Shown here: positions 8,958-16,549 of the stretch, piece by piece
Position numbering within the stretch: position 1 is the first letter of the stretch
Layout of the letters: each line of letters starts with the position of its first letter
Assembly (NCBI RefSeq): GCF_027853965.1
Contig: NZ_JAQGLB010000009.1
Location: 1 to 64,000 of the forward strand
Reading direction: 5' to 3'
Length of the DNA stretch: 64,000 nt
DNA from: Saccharopolyspora indica
GTDB lineage: Bacteria; Actinomycetota; Actinomycetes; Mycobacteriales; Pseudonocardiaceae
Position numbers and translations under genes: made by a program
Notes under the pieces: generated by a model
What the model saw: the letters and a program-made list of their open reading frames with translations, nothing else
What the model was told of the DNA's origin: nothing
The model's database searches: none

Positions 8958-9155
8958 TCAGTCCAGGTCGGCCGCCGACACCACCGCATCGCGCAGCACG
9001 GCCCGCAGCCGTCCCACCTCCAGCGGGGAGAGCACCGCCGTCTCGCCGGGCGGCGCCACCAGCACGATGTCGCCCTGGTTGATGAACACCGACAGGTCGC
9101 GTCGCCGCCCGGCGACATCGCGGCAGCTCACGTACCACTCCTTGGTGGGCTCCAC
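8958..9155 (-). CDS. Small conserved hypothetical protein (65 aa)
   Basis: No family recognised. The protein begins VEPTKEWYVSC and has a beta-rich middle (DLSVFINQGDIVLVAPPGE) followed by an alpha-helical end (SPLEVGRLRAVLRDAV). A GTG start at 9155 has AGGGAGG upstream. It lies 80 nt before the acyl-CoA synthetase in the same direction but looks separately expressed. Codon use is normal for the genome, which supports a real gene. Confidence 0.65.
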   Translation of the reverse strand: MEPTKEWYVSCRDVAGRRRDLSVFINQGDIVLVAPPGETAVLSPLEVGRLRAVLRDAVVSAADLD

Positions 9156-9291
9156 GGTCCCCAGCCTCCCTGATGCAGTTCGCGCGTCCCCCGCGCGAGT
9201 TGATCGAGGGACGTCGCCGTGCACCGAACGTGACGTCGGTTCGGAACTTTTCTCCGGAATATTCCAAAGCCCCAGCTCAGGAACCGAAAAG

Positions 9292-9315
9292 GCGCCGGGC
9301 GATCGCCCGGCGCCA
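9292..9315 (-). terminator. Terminator after the 9333-10070 gene
   Basis: A perfect 24-nt GC-rich palindrome lies 17 nt beyond the stop of the minus-strand gene. Each arm is GGCGCCGGGCGA read from its own end. It is a near loop-free palindrome, so a 4-nt loop would form by fraying. Confidence 0.7.
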
Positions 9316-9332
9316 CCTGGTGATCTGGAGGA

Positions 9333-10070
9333 TCAGACCGGCCGGACCACGAGTCCTTCGGGCTCGGCGGTGAAGGTGACCGCACCTTCGAAGTCGGCGA
9401 TGGGGAGCTCGTCGCGCACCAGCCGGTGCGGCGCGTCGAAGGTCTCCACCCGGATCTCGCCTGCGGTGATCGTCTGCTCGGCCACGTCCGCGCCGCCGAC
9501 CTGCACCTGCAGCTCGTGCCCCTGCACCGCGACGGTCAGCCAGCCACCGGCGACGGTCAGCTGCTCGCCGCCGTGGGTGATGGTCAGCCGGCTGGTGGCG
9601 GGGTCTTCGGAGCGCACCGCGATGTGCGAGATGGCCACGTCGCGGCGGCCCGAGTCGCCGACCAGCGCGATCACGTCGCGGGTGACCGGCTCGGCCGCGG
9701 TCTCGCCCGGCTTCGGGGTGAGCACCGGGGCGCGCAGCTGCGCGGCCACGCGGTAGGGCTGCCACGATCCGGCGCCGATCAGGTTGACCACCGCGGTGAC
9801 GTCGACGCCGGCCAGCAGCCGGTCGCTGCCCAGGGCCGGGGTGACCTCGATCGCGGGGACGCCGCGCTGGTCCAGCAGCTCGCGCAGCGCCTTGGCGCGC
9901 TGTCGGCTGTTGCGGTCGAAGCCGCGGGTGATCGCCACGGTCCCGGAGCCGGCCGCGTCGACGGCGGCGTCGGTCAGGTCCGCCAGCGGTGCCCAGATCC
10001 GTGCGGGATCCTCCGGTCGGCGGGGCCGCCGGGAACGGGCGAAGCTCGGAGCATCGGTCGTGGTTTCCAT
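9333..10070 (-). CDS. Hypothetical protein with an NAD kinase/diacylglycerol kinase-like C-terminal beta region
   Basis: The function is not recognised. The 245-aa protein has no signal peptide. Residues about 20-125 alternate strands and helices (GTVAITRGFDRNSRQRAKALRELL then VTAVVNLIGAGSW), like a small Rossmann-type lobe. Residues about 140-245 are beta-rich (SRLTITHGGEQLTVAGGWLTVAV, then DELPIADFEGAVTFTAEPEGLVVRP). This is reminiscent of the C-terminal sandwich of the lipid kinase superfamily, but no GDGT-type catalytic loop is visible. ATG at 10070 is chosen; a GTG two codons earlier is equally possible. It is followed by its own terminator. Confidence 0.7.
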   Translation of the reverse strand: METTTDAPSFARSRRPRRPEDPARIWAPLADLTDAAVDAAGSGTVAITRGFDRNSRQRAKALRELLDQRGVPAIEVTPALGSDRLLAGVDVTAVVNLIGAGSWQPYRVAAQLRAPVLTPKPGETAAEPVTRDVIALVGDSGRRDVAISHIAVRSEDPATSRLTITHGGEQLTVAGGWLTVAVQGHELQVQVGGADVAEQTITAGEIRVETFDAPHRLVRDELPIADFEGAVTFTAEPEGLVVRPV

Positions 10071-10233
10071 CGTCACCGAGTTTAGTCCGCGGGCAAGGGT
10101 CGCCTTGCCTGCCGGTGGGCCCCTTCACGCTGTGAAATCGATCGCTTTCGCCGAGCGGTCGGGCTGCGGAGCCGGTTTTAGCCGGTCGCAAAACCAATTC
10201 CGGAACCCAGGGCGCCGACCTACGGTGATGCCC

Positions 10234-11022
10234 ATGACACCGATTACCGGCACCGCCGCTGGCGTGCCGTTCACCGCGTTGCCGCCAGCCGAGGACGGGC
10301 CTGCCCCGCTGATCGTCACCTGGCACATGCTGGACGCGCCGCGGTCGGACGCCGCCTTCGCCGCCGCGCTGCCGATGCGCGACGTGCCCGCGTGGCGGGT
10401 GCACCTCGGCATGCCGATGTTCGGTGCGCGCATGGTCGACGGCAGCATGGACGCCGCCATCGCGCTGCTGCAGGAGGACGTCCTGATGGCGGGGATGCAC
10501 CCGTTCGTCCGGCAGGCGACCGAGGAGTTCCCGGCCGCGCTGGCGTCGATCCGCGAGCAGCTGCCGGTCGACGACGGTCCGATCGGCGTGCTCGGCGGCT
10601 CGCTGGGCGGCGCGGTCGTGCTCAACGTCCTGGCCAGGACCGAGGTCCCGGTCTTCGCAGCCGCGCTGGTGAACGGCGCGATCCGGATGCGGTCGGTCAT
10701 CGACCTGTTCCCTGGCGAGTACCCCTACGACGCGGAGTCGGCGAAGATCGCCGACGAGCTGGACTTCGTCGCCGGTGCGGGCCGGATCGCCGGTCGCGCG
10801 CCGCTGCTGGCGGTCAGCGGGGAGCTGGATCACCCCGCGTTCCGCGACGACGCGGCCGCTCTCGTCGCCGCGCTGGGCGACGGGGCCGAGCTGCTGCCGA
10901 TCCCCGGGCTGGCGCATCCGCTGGCCGAGGAACCCGGCATCGAACCCGCGCCGCAGCTGCCGCTGGCCGCGGAGGTCGACGCCGGATTGACCGCGTGGTT
11001 CCGGCGCCACCTCGCCGCATAG
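10234..11022 (+). CDS. Alpha/beta hydrolase (dienelactone hydrolase-like)
   Basis: This is a predicted cytoplasmic serine hydrolase of unknown substrate. The 262-aa protein has the nucleophile elbow GGSLGGA, a candidate acid in SGELDHPAF and a catalytic His in IPGLAHPL, all in the expected order. APLIVTWHML near residue 28 is the usual strand before the oxyanion hole. GGTGAT 4 nt before ATG 10234 supports this start; ATG at 10228 is an alternative. The gene diverges from 9333-10070 and is alone. Confidence 0.85.
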   Translation: MTPITGTAAGVPFTALPPAEDGPAPLIVTWHMLDAPRSDAAFAAALPMRDVPAWRVHLGMPMFGARMVDGSMDAAIALLQEDVLMAGMHPFVRQATEEFPAALASIREQLPVDDGPIGVLGGSLGGAVVLNVLARTEVPVFAAALVNGAIRMRSVIDLFPGEYPYDAESAKIADELDFVAGAGRIAGRAPLLAVSGELDHPAFRDDAAALVAALGDGAELLPIPGLAHPLAEEPGIEPAPQLPLAAEVDAGLTAWFRRHLAA

Positions 11023-11140
11023 GTCCCGATTGGCGTGTTCGTCCCGGTTTCTGCTGGTCCATCGGTGGGGCGGCGGTCCGGCGGTCTTGTTGGTGCGGGC
11101 GGCCGGAGTGATGCTGGGTTGTTCTCGGAGGGGGGCGGGG

Positions 11141-11386
11141 ATGACCGAGTTGTTGTTCCCCGCGCTGGGGCGTCGTCCGGCGGGGCGGTCTCCGGTGCGC
11201 GGGGTGCTGGTGCGGTGGCTGGTGGCGGACGGGAGCACCGTGCACGTCGGGGACCGGCTGGCGGAGGTCCGGTCGGCGGGGGATCTCGTCGGCTGGGTTC
11301 CGGCGCTGGCCACCGGGACGCTCTGGCACCAGGTGCGAGCCGGTGAGGTGCTCTGCGCCGGTGCGGTCGTGGGGCTCATCGACTGA
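11141..11386 (+). CDS. Biotinyl/lipoyl-domain-like small protein lacking the modified lysine
   Basis: The 81-aa product has the flattened beta-barrel pattern of a lipoyl domain. MTELLFPALGRRPAGRSPVRGVLVRWLVADGSTVHVGDRLAEV is followed by the second half GWVPALATGTLWHQVRAGEVLCAGAVVGLI. In true lipoyl domains the hairpin after LAEV reads (E)TDKA with the acceptor Lys. Here it reads RSAGDLV and has no lysine, so it cannot carry lipoate or biotin in the usual way. The start at 11141 has a strong GGAGGGGGG site upstream. The gene ends just before the TPP riboswitch of thiD and is probably not part of that transcript. Confidence 0.75.
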   Translation: MTELLFPALGRRPAGRSPVRGVLVRWLVADGSTVHVGDRLAEVRSAGDLVGWVPALATGTLWHQVRAGEVLCAGAVVGLID

Positions 11387-11413
11387 CCGGTGGTGTCCGG
11401 GTTAGGTTGGTGC

Positions 11414-11492
11414 GAGTGACGCGGGGTGCCCGGCTTGCCGGGCTGAGAACAGACCCGTTGAACCTGACCTAGCTCGTACTAGCGGAGGGACG
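11414..11492 (+). promoter_or_regulatory. TPP riboswitch (THI element) of thiD
   Basis: The canonical THI-box blocks are in order: GCGGGGTGCCCGGC, GGGCTGAGA, ACCCGTTGAACCTGA and TAGCTCGTACTAGCGGAGGGA. The 3' helix contains the GGAGGGA that is also the ribosome site of thiD, whose ATG begins at 11495. Thiamine diphosphate binding would therefore hide the Shine-Dalgarno sequence and repress translation. Confidence 0.97.
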
Positions 11493-11494
11493 TC

Positions 11495-12292
11495 ATGGTT
11501 CCGAACGTGCTGACCATCGCGGGTACCGACCCCAGCGGTGGCGCCGGAGTCCAGGCTGATCTGAAGGCGTTCTCGGCGCACGGCGCCTACGGCATGTCCG
11601 TGATCACCGCGCTCGTCGCGCAGACCACCACCGGGGTGGCCGAGGTGCACGAGGTGCCGCCGGAGTTCATCACCGCGCAGCTGGTCACGCTGCTCGACGA
11701 CGTGCGGGTGGACTCGGTCAAGATCGGCATGCTGGCCAACGCCGAGGTGATCCGCGCGGTGGTCGAGGTGCTGGACCGCTACGCGCCGCCGCACGTGGTG
11801 CTGGACCCGGTCATGGTCGCCAAGAGCGGTGACCGGCTGCTCGCGCCGGAAGCGGTCGGCGCGCTGCGCGACGAACTGCTGCCGCGGGTCGACCTGATCA
11901 CCCCGAACCTGCCGGAGGCGGCGGACCTGCTGGGCGAACCGGAGCTCGCCGACGTCGACGGCATGCCCGCGCAGGCCGAACGGCTGGCCGGGCTCGGGGC
12001 CAAGCAGGTGCTGCTCAAGGGCGGCCACCTCTCCGGCGAGTCCAGTGTGGACCTGCTCTACGGCGACGGGATCGCCGAGTTCCTGACCAGCGAGCGGGTC
12101 GTGACCACCAACGACCACGGCACCGGCTGCACCCTGTCGGCGGCGATCGCCGCACTGCGCCCGCAGCGCCCGGACTGGCTGACGGCGGTGCGCGAGAGCA
12201 AGGACTACCTGACCGAGGCCCTCCGCGCGTCGGAGCGGCTGGACGTCGGCCACGGCCACGGCCCGGTCCACCACTTCCACCACTGGTGGTGA
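11495..12292 (+). CDS. thiD: Hydroxymethylpyrimidine/phosphomethylpyrimidine kinase
   Basis: It phosphorylates 4-amino-5-hydroxymethyl-2-methylpyrimidine and then its monophosphate to give HMP-PP for thiamine synthesis. The 265-aa ribokinase-fold protein shows the start TIAGTDPSGGAGVQADLKAFSAHGAYGMSV, the central DSVKIGMLAN and VVLDPVMVAKSGDRLL, and the catalytic anion-hole motif DHGTGCTLSAAIAA. Length and order match ThiD. The ATG follows the riboswitch directly. The tenA gene lies 179 nt downstream on the same strand and may be co-expressed. Confidence 0.97.
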   Translation: MVPNVLTIAGTDPSGGAGVQADLKAFSAHGAYGMSVITALVAQTTTGVAEVHEVPPEFITAQLVTLLDDVRVDSVKIGMLANAEVIRAVVEVLDRYAPPHVVLDPVMVAKSGDRLLAPEAVGALRDELLPRVDLITPNLPEAADLLGEPELADVDGMPAQAERLAGLGAKQVLLKGGHLSGESSVDLLYGDGIAEFLTSERVVTTNDHGTGCTLSAAIAALRPQRPDWLTAVRESKDYLTEALRASERLDVGHGHGPVHHFHHWW

Positions 12293-12295
12293 CCA

Positions 12296-12326
12296 GCCCG
12301 CCGCCCTGGCGATCCGCCGGGCGGGC
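12296..12326 (+). terminator. Possible terminator after thiD
   Basis: GCCCGCC and GGCGGGC arms begin 4 nt after the stop codon of thiD, with an internal CGCC/GGCG extension. There is no T-run. It may end or attenuate transcription before tenA. Confidence 0.4.
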
Positions 12327-12403
12327 CTCCCCGCGATTTCAATGGAAGTTGCTGACCACCGGCGTGTCGTGACGTGACGCGCCGGGGTCTGCGGACGACT
12401 TCC

Positions 12404-12447
12404 GCGATTTCAATGGAAATCAGACGTCTGATTTCCATTGAAATCGC
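12404..12447. repeat. Perfect 44-bp palindrome (GCGATTTCAATGGAAAT family), copy 1, with a half-site at 12333-12350
   Basis: The 22-bp arms are exact. The left arm begins GCGATTTCAATGGAAATCAG and the right arm is its complement, with no loop. A single half-site, GCGATTTCAATGGAAGTT, occurs 54 nt upstream at 12333-12350. The same element recurs at 38184-38229, including the flank GACTTCC. It lies in the thiD-tenA gap, 24 nt before the tenA start, so it could be a terminator, an operator or a dispersed repeat. Confidence 0.85.
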
Positions 12448-12471
12448 ACGCCCCGAGAGATGAGGAGTCCG

Positions 12472-13182
12472 ATGAGCAAGTTGCCCGCACCGCCCGCCGA
12501 CGGCTTCTGCGCGCAGGCGTGGGAGCGCACCGCCGGGTTGCAGCAGGCGATCGTCGAGCACCCGTTCAACACCGGGCTCGCCGACGGCAGCCTGGACCGC
12601 GACGTCTTCGCCTTCTACATCGTGCAGGACGCCCGCTACCTGGTCGGGTTCGCGCAGGCGCTGGCGGCCGCGTCGACCAGGGCGGACAACGCCGAGGACG
12701 CCGCGTTCCTGTCCGGCTCGGCCAACGGCGCGCTGGTCGAGGAGCGCAGGCTGCACGCCGGGTACGTCACCGAGTTCGGGTTGACCGAGGCCGAGATCGA
12801 CGGCATCGGCACCTCGCCGTCCTGCCTCGCCTACACCTCGTACCTGCGGGCTTGCGCGCTGACCGAGCCGTACCCGGTGCTGCTGGCGGCGATCCTGCCG
12901 TGCTTCTGGGTGTACCAGCACGTGGGCACCACGATCCTGGAGGCCACCGGCGAGCTCGGCGAGCACCCGTACCGGGCGTGGATCCAGACCTACGCCGACG
13001 ACGAGTTCGCCGCCGCCGTGCTGACCGCCCGCGAGCTGGTCGACCGCGTTGCCGCGAGCGCCGACGACGCGATGCGGCGGCGGATGCTGGCCGCGTTCAC
13101 CCGGGCCACCGAGTACGAGTGGCTGTTCTGGAACAGCGCGTGGACCAAGGAGGCCTGGCCGACCGCCGAGTTCCTCCGGTAG
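12472..13182 (+). CDS. tenA: TenA family thiaminase II / aminopyrimidine aminohydrolase
   Basis: It salvages thiamine-breakdown pyrimidines by hydrolysing aminopyrimidine to HMP, which ThiD then phosphorylates. The 236-aa all-helical protein has the TenA blocks AWERTAGLQQAIVEHPFNTGLADGSL and FYIVQDARYLVGFAQAL. It also has SCLAYTSYL around the conserved Cys/Tyr region, PCFWVYQHVG and TEYEWLFWNSAW near the end. ATG at 12472 has GAGGAG upstream, which rules out the in-frame ATG 12 nt earlier. Its position after thiD fits a thiamine salvage role. Confidence 0.93.
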   Translation: MSKLPAPPADGFCAQAWERTAGLQQAIVEHPFNTGLADGSLDRDVFAFYIVQDARYLVGFAQALAAASTRADNAEDAAFLSGSANGALVEERRLHAGYVTEFGLTEAEIDGIGTSPSCLAYTSYLRACALTEPYPVLLAAILPCFWVYQHVGTTILEATGELGEHPYRAWIQTYADDEFAAAVLTARELVDRVAASADDAMRRRMLAAFTRATEYEWLFWNSAWTKEAWPTAEFLR

Positions 13183-13305
13183 GAATCGAAACCCGTTGCG
13201 GGGCAACGGAAAGCGTGGTCCGGAAATGTGATCCGGGGCACAGTCGGAGCTGCTAACGAACATCAGGATCCGGAGCGATGTGCTCAGCGACACGCCCGCT
13301 CGGGC

Positions 13306-13494
13306 ATGGAATCCACCCAGGTCGAACGGGGTTTCAGCGTCGTGGGCACTTCGCTTGTGATCGTCCTTCTCGGCATGCTCGTGCCCGTGCTCGCCGCCGC
13401 GCCGTTCTACCTCGCCGACCGCCGCCGCGAGCAGCAGGAGCTGGAGCGCCGGGAGCGCGTGCTGGAAGCGGAAACCACCGGCTCCGACGACTGA
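13306..13494 (+). CDS. Small single-span membrane protein (62 aa)
   Basis: No family recognised. One hydrophobic segment (FSVVGTSLVIVLLGMLVPVLAAAPF, residues about 10-34) is followed by a charged helix rich in Arg and Glu (DRRREQQELERRERVLEAE). The start at 13306 lacks a good ribosome site, and upstream in-frame starts give unlikely N-termini. The amphipathic tail and normal codon use argue for a real gene, but this is a modest call. Confidence 0.45.
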   Translation: MESTQVERGFSVVGTSLVIVLLGMLVPVLAAAPFYLADRRREQQELERRERVLEAETTGSDD

Positions 13495-13544
13495 GTATTA
13501 ACAGCCGTTGGAACCGGTGGCTCCGGTTGCCGTGCGGGGTGCCG

Positions 13545-13916
13545 CTATTCCTTGCTGATCTCGGTGCGGAGCCGGGCGAGGCGCTGGCGGGACCGGTTGA
13601 ACTTGGCCTCGAAGTGCTTCTCGTAGAGGTCGGTCGGCAGCTCGGGGAGCTCGGCGGGCTCCGCCGTGCGCTGCACCGGCGCGACGGGCTCGCTCGGCTT
13701 CGCCTCGGCGGCGGGCTGCTCGGGTTGAGCGGACTGCGGTGCGGTGGTCCGGCGGGTGACCGTCGGCGGTGCTGGTGCCGGGGTGCGCAACGCGTGCCTG
13801 CCGCGCGGGGCGGATTCCTGCTCGCCGAGTTGGCGGTTCGCGCGGTGCAGCAGCGGCCAGAAGATCAGGGTCGCCAATGCGAAACCGGAGACGAACATCA
13901 GCACGAGCAGTTCCAC
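13545..13916 (-). CDS. Small membrane-anchored protein with Pro/Ala-rich linker
   Basis: No named family. The 123-aa protein has one N-terminal transmembrane segment (MELLVLMFVSGFALATLIFWPLL), then a Pro/Ala/Glu-rich linker (residues about 40-95) and a basic amphipathic C-terminus (YEKHFEAKFNRSRQRLARLRTEISKE). The GTG start at 13916 is 12 nt after the stop of the upstream DivIVA-like gene and has CGGAG before it, so the two form an operon. A role with the coiled-coil protein at the membrane or division site is inferred from context only. Confidence 0.75.
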   Translation of the reverse strand: MELLVLMFVSGFALATLIFWPLLHRANRQLGEQESAPRGRHALRTPAPAPPTVTRRTTAPQSAQPEQPAAEAKPSEPVAPVQRTAEPAELPELPTDLYEKHFEAKFNRSRQRLARLRTEISKE

Positions 13917-13928
13917 GTGGTGCTCCGA

Positions 13929-14849
13929 TCAGTTCTGCCGGGCGGGTCCTGGCTGCGGGGTCGCACCGTTGGTGCTGGGGTGCTGACCGTCGATGGGGAT
14001 GAGGAACGTCTGCACGTTGTCCTCGCGCTGCGAGGGCAGCTGGAGCGGTAGCTCGGCCTCGGGCTCCGGAGTCGTGGCCGGCGGGTGCGCGCTGAGCTCG
14101 TCGATGGAGGCGCTGAGCGCGCGTTGCGTCTGGTCCATCGAGGACAGCACCGCGGCGCGCAGTTCTTCCAGGCGGCGCTGCTGGGCGTGGATCTCCTCCA
14201 GCGCGTCCAGGCGGAGCTGCTCGGTCTCGGCGTCCCACTGCCCGCACTGCCGCCTGGTCTGGGCGATCAGCTCGTCGGACTCCTCCTGGGCGGCGGTGAT
14301 CGTCCGCTTGTACTCGTCGCGGATGCTCTGCCGCATCCGGTGCTCCCGGGTGCGCAGCTCGCTGACCTTCTGGTCGTGCTCGCGGTGCAGCCGGGCCCGG
14401 CGCTCCTCGACGTCGGAGATCAGGCGGCTGCACTCCTCGCGCAGCTCGCCGGCGTTGCGCTCGGCCTCCTCGATCAGCTCGCGGGCCTCGGTCTCGGCGG
14501 TGCCGCGGATGATCTCGGCCTGCCGCCGGGCCTGGTCGCGGAGGTTCTGCACCTCCTCCTCGGCGATCGAGAGCATGTTCTGCACGCGCTGCGAGGCGGC
14601 GGGCAGGCCGGTGTCGGAGGACTCGATGCGGCGGAGGCGCTGCTCGGCCGAGTCCAGGCTGCGGCGGGTGGTGTCGCAGAGCTCGCGCAGGTCGCTGTTG
14701 AGCTGCGCGGCCTCGTTGCGGTCGATGGTGACCAGCCGCAGCTGGTCCTCCAGCAGCTCGATGTGGTCGATGACCTGGCTGCGGTTGAAGCCGCGGACCT
14801 GGATGTCGAATCCCGGCCGGAGCGGAACGACGGAGTCGGTGTCATCCAT
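13929..14849 (-). CDS. DivIVA-like coiled-coil cytoskeletal protein
   Basis: It is likely a polar growth or division scaffold. The 306-aa protein opens with a DivIVA-type lipid-binding segment (FDIQVRGFNRSQVIDHIELLEDQLRLV). It continues as an almost unbroken heptad coiled coil from about residue 45 to 245, full of E, R and Q (ARELIEEAERNAGELREECSRL and similar). It ends in a Pro-rich unstructured tail. The order matches actinobacterial DivIVA relatives such as Wag31 or the Streptomyces FilP/Scy group, but it is not the main DivIVA because it lacks the sep-locus context. The ATG at 14849 has GGAG upstream. It is cotranscribed with the small membrane protein at 13545-13916. Confidence 0.82.
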   Translation of the reverse strand: MDDTDSVVPLRPGFDIQVRGFNRSQVIDHIELLEDQLRLVTIDRNEAAQLNSDLRELCDTTRRSLDSAEQRLRRIESSDTGLPAASQRVQNMLSIAEEEVQNLRDQARRQAEIIRGTAETEARELIEEAERNAGELREECSRLISDVEERRARLHREHDQKVSELRTREHRMRQSIRDEYKRTITAAQEESDELIAQTRRQCGQWDAETEQLRLDALEEIHAQQRRLEELRAAVLSSMDQTQRALSASIDELSAHPPATTPEPEAELPLQLPSQREDNVQTFLIPIDGQHPSTNGATPQPGPARQN

Positions 14850-15068
14850 GGGTGAACTCCTCTCCGGGCGGTCAGCCGATTCGATAGGTCGGAGAGTAGG
14901 GGTGATGGTCGGCGTTCGCCCAGCGAAACACAACGATCATCACCGGATCAGGTAGTGATGATCGGGTGGCCGCGCGCCCCGCTTGCGCTCCGTGACGACG
15001 GTCCGATTCGTCCACAGTGCACATCCCCGGACCAGGGTGTTCCACGGCACTGCCGGGAAGGCCCGTGG

Positions 15069-15087
15069 TTAGGTTAGGCTCCGCTCA
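15069..15087 (+). promoter_or_regulatory. Iron box upstream of the siderophore acyltransferase gene
   Basis: TTAGGTTAGGCTCCGCTCA matches the DmdR/IdeR consensus perfectly in its first 12 bases. It ends 26 nt before the GTG at 15114, so it probably overlaps the promoter or transcript start. The 14850-15113 gap holds no gene. Confidence 0.8.
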
Positions 15088-15113
15088 CGGATCCGCGGTT
15101 CGAGGAGCATTGC

Positions 15114-16457
15114 GTGACGAGTGGAGTCGACCTTCCCGGGCAGTCGCACGAGCGCGCATCGGCGTTGTTGCGGCGGTGGCTGGCCGAGACGCACACCCCG
15201 GTCGCCGAGGGGCCGTTGCGGCTGACCATCGGATCGGTGCCGCTGGGCACCGACGTCGTGCACAGCTCGGTGACCGGTGCGCACGGTTTCGGGCCGATCC
15301 AGGTGCTCGACGACACCGGTGATCCGGTCGCGATCGCCGATGCCGCGCTGATCGCCGCGGCCTGCTCCGCCGACGCGCGCGCTCGCGCCCTGCCCGACGC
15401 GCCGATCAACTCCGCCGACGCCGGTTCGGTGGTCGACTGGCTCCTGCACGCGCTGCCGAGGCGCGAGTTCGACCCGATCGCGCTGCCGGACGACCTGATC
15501 GCGGTGGCCCGCTCGGTGTCCGGCGCGGCGGAGGCGCGGCGCTGGCTCGCGGCGCACGTGGAGGGGCGGCTGCTGCCCGCTGTGCTGGGGTGGGAAGGCG
15601 ACGTCGCCGCCGCGACGGTGCAGCTGCTGACGCGCGGGCCGCTGGCGGTCATCGGGTTGCTGGGGCGGCGCGGTGTCGTCGACGAGGCGGAGCTGATCGC
15701 GGAGCTGCGGACGTGGCTGGGCGGCGTCGCCGAGGCGCATCCGGTGTCCGCGTGGCTGGTCGAGCGCTGGCTGACGAGCCCGACGCTGACCGATCTCGCC
15801 GCGCTCAACGGCTCCGGTCTGCGCTACCGGGCGGATTCGGGCCGGGTCGAGGTGCGGCCGGTGCCCTTCGAGGTGCCGAACCCGCTGTGGTCGGGCGCGG
15901 CGCCGGCGCCCGGAGTGCCGGTTCCGGTGCTGGGCGAGGGCTGGTCGCTGCGGCCGGTGGAGGTCGTCGGCGACGACGGCGGGCCGGACGTCGCGCTGGT
16001 GCAGCGCTGGATGAACGCCGAGCACGTCGCGGTGAACTGGGACCAGGCGTGGCCGCTGGCGCAGTGGCGCGAGGAGCTGGCCGGGCAGCTCGGCGGGCAG
16101 CACTCGGTGCCGTGCATCGTCGGGCTCGACGGGCGCGACGTCGGCTACCTGGAGCTCTACCGGGTGCAGCGGGACAAGCTGGCGCGCTGCTACTCGCACG
16201 ATCCGCACGACCTCGGCGTGCACATCGCCATCGGCGAGCCGGATGCGATCGGGCGCGGCGTCGGTTCGTCGCTGCTGCGGGCGGTGGCCGGCGGGTTGCT
16301 GGCGGCCGACCGGGAGTGCGCGCGCGTGGTGGCCGAGCCGAACGTGCACAACGGGGCTTCCGTGGGCGCTTTCGGCAAGGCCGGGTTCGGCCGGGCCGCC
16401 GAGGTCGGACTGCCGAACAAGAACTCGGCGCTCATGATCTTCGAGCGCGGTGAGTAG
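15114..16457 (+). CDS. Siderophore N-acyltransferase (IucB/AlcB-type GNAT) with extra N-terminal domain
   Basis: It probably acylates the hydroxylamine of N-hydroxylysine or N-hydroxyornithine to make a hydroxamate iron ligand. The 447-aa protein has a C-terminal GNAT domain (about residues 265-447) of the siderophore type: VALVQRWMNAEHVAVNWDQAWPLAQW, YLELYRVQRDKLARCYSHDPHDLGVHIAIG and the acetyl-CoA site GRGVGSSLLRA. The first 250 residues (ASALLRRWLAE..., then a helical region) are not part of the usual enzyme and were not identified. GTG at 15114 has GAGGAG 7 nt upstream. An iron box precedes the gene, and the NRPS follows 92 nt later with its own iron box. Confidence 0.85.
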   Translation: MTSGVDLPGQSHERASALLRRWLAETHTPVAEGPLRLTIGSVPLGTDVVHSSVTGAHGFGPIQVLDDTGDPVAIADAALIAAACSADARARALPDAPINSADAGSVVDWLLHALPRREFDPIALPDDLIAVARSVSGAAEARRWLAAHVEGRLLPAVLGWEGDVAAATVQLLTRGPLAVIGLLGRRGVVDEAELIAELRTWLGGVAEAHPVSAWLVERWLTSPTLTDLAALNGSGLRYRADSGRVEVRPVPFEVPNPLWSGAAPAPGVPVPVLGEGWSLRPVEVVGDDGGPDVALVQRWMNAEHVAVNWDQAWPLAQWREELAGQLGGQHSVPCIVGLDGRDVGYLELYRVQRDKLARCYSHDPHDLGVHIAIGEPDAIGRGVGSSLLRAVAGGLLAADRECARVVAEPNVHNGASVGAFGKAGFGRAAEVGLPNKNSALMIFERGE

Positions 16458-16508
16458 GCCCACTTCTTCGTCGGTGCGGAGTCCCTGTACTCCCGATCCA
16501 CAGAGAAC

Positions 16509-16527
16509 TAAGGTAAGCCTTACTTGC
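16509..16527 (+). promoter_or_regulatory. Iron box upstream of the NRPS gene
   Basis: TAAGGTAAGCCTTACTTGC resembles the iron-repressor consensus in most positions and lies 23 nt before the NRPS start. It gives the NRPS-mbtH-exporter transcript its own iron control. Confidence 0.7.
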
Positions 16528-16549
16528 TTTGTTGATCGTGGGGAGAGCG

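Noticed and set aside
11399..11413. Possible iron box (GGGTTAGGTTGG) before thiD
   Set aside because: Only the left half matches. It belongs to the 5' side of the TPP riboswitch leader.
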